From positions 3,658,001 to 3,722,000 of the forward strand of contig JAQQWL010000005.1 in NCBI GenBank assembly GCA_038363925.1: DNA of 64,000 bases, read 5' to 3'. Position numbers and translations under genes: made by a program. This DNA comes from Apiospora phragmitis. Lineage: Eukaryota > Ascomycota > Sordariomycetes > Amphisphaeriales > Apiosporaceae. Positions 63,513 to 64,000 of the stretch are shown here, piece after piece. A model generated the notes under the pieces. It was not told the DNA's origin. It did not search any database and saw nothing but the letters and a program-made list of their open reading frames with translations. Position 1 is the stretch's first letter; each line of letters opens with the position of its first letter.

Positions 63513-64000
63513 GGCTTGGACTTCCATCACCACCCGCCAACCAAGTCGAGATGTGACTCCAGCATTGTGCCCGTGGTCTATACCGAAGACCGGAAAGCAA
63601 AGTTTCCTTTTCGGTAAAGTAGAAACAACCCATCAGAGACGATTGCTCCGTCATTTGTCATATACAGGTGGGATAGCGGTGTAGCATCAATGTTCGTTTG
63701 GTTCTGGATCCTCCGAGGGACCAAGACACTGCCATGCAAAATCAAATAAGACTCCATCATTGCATGGCTTAGACCTCCGTTACTACTCGCCAACCAGACT
63801 GGAGCAATCTCAGCATCGTGCTCCTAAAGGACACCGAGACGCAAAAAAACACTTGTTATTCTTCGGTGACTGGCAACAGCGACTCATCAAAGGGCGCCTG
63901 GTCCGTCATATGCAAATGAAATGGGTGGAGCGTCTGAGTTCCGTTGGTCCTGGATTTCCCGAGCGAACAAAACACTGCCATGATCTCGTTGACCGCTTCT
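63513..64000. repeat. Degenerate direct repeat of about 253 bp, second unit cut by the window edge
   Basis: Unit A starts at 63513 with GGCTTGGACTTCC and unit B at 63766 with GGCTTAGACCTCC. They share CGCCAACCA, AGCAT-GTGC, GTCATAT, GG[TC]TCTGGAT-like and ACACTGCCATG segments in the same order, at roughly 60-65 percent identity by eye. A third copy may start after 64000, and remnants precede 63513. Neither strand is cleanly open across both units, so this may be a decayed repeat-protein gene. Confidence 0.5.

Overview
The window is nuclear DNA from a filamentous ascomycete (Pezizomycotina), most likely a Sordariomycete. The evidence is short introns (about 41-150 nt) with GTRAGT-type donors and YAG acceptors, CAAGATGG-type start contexts, GC-rich third positions in genes next to CT-rich leaders, and family content typical of these fungi. 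Examples are the CorA-like channel family, 2EXR proteins, a proteinase-K-like subtilase, a Pkd2/Flc-type channel and an ATP sulfurylase with an APS-kinase-like tail. I cannot name the species.

Layout. 0-1.4 kb: 3' part of a CorA-like membrane protein (minus), cut by the window edge. 2.07-2.48 kb: a MITE-like element with about 30-bp inverted ends. 3.0-6.1 kb: two tandem histidine-phosphatase (phosphoglycerate-mutase-like) paralogues. 7.1-9.0 kb: a secreted BBE-type FAD oxidase (minus) with a GC-AG intron. 9.0-14.4 kb: no supported gene. 14.4-16.2 kb: a polyQ C2H2 zinc-finger regulator. 16.2-19.8 kb: no supported gene. 19.8-20.0 kb: a 66-aa hydrophilic protein, followed by an 11-bp minisatellite. 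20.6-23.1 kb: a decayed region with a possible broken gene, an intron-containing tRNA-Asp and a 2EXR pseudogene. 23.6-25.0 kb: an S8 protease (minus). 27.1-28.4 kb: an eight-exon Rrt8-like membrane protein. 30.9-36.5 kb: a giant Ser/Thr/Pro-rich mucin-like secreted protein with about 20 copies of a Pro-aromatic-Pro-x-x-N-glycosylation motif. 36.9-40.1 kb: a Pkd2/Flc-like TRP channel (minus). 42.6-43.7 kb: a SprT-like metalloprotease (minus). 45.5-48.3 kb: a 928-aa fungal protein of unknown function with an Arg/Asp/Glu/Ser-rich N-terminus (minus). 50.8-52.9 kb: ATP sulfurylase (minus). 54.5-55.7 kb: an intradiol ring-cleavage dioxygenase (minus). 57.6-59.2 kb: a TPR protein. 59.6-60.1 kb: a small secreted protein. 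60.3-61.5 kb: an MDR-family oxidoreductase (minus). 63.5-64.0 kb: a degenerate repeat of about 253 bp running off the end.

The genes do not form an obvious pathway or biosynthetic cluster; most look like independent core or cell-surface genes. The most important caution is that at least nine otherwise well-conserved genes carry one or more single-base frame changes. Most of these look like one-base deletions, several beside short homopolymers. This looks more like a consensus-error signature than nine separate gene deaths. The 2EXR locus is the exception: it also has two in-frame stops and looks truly dead. I found no CRISPR, rRNA or clearly novel multi-gene system.
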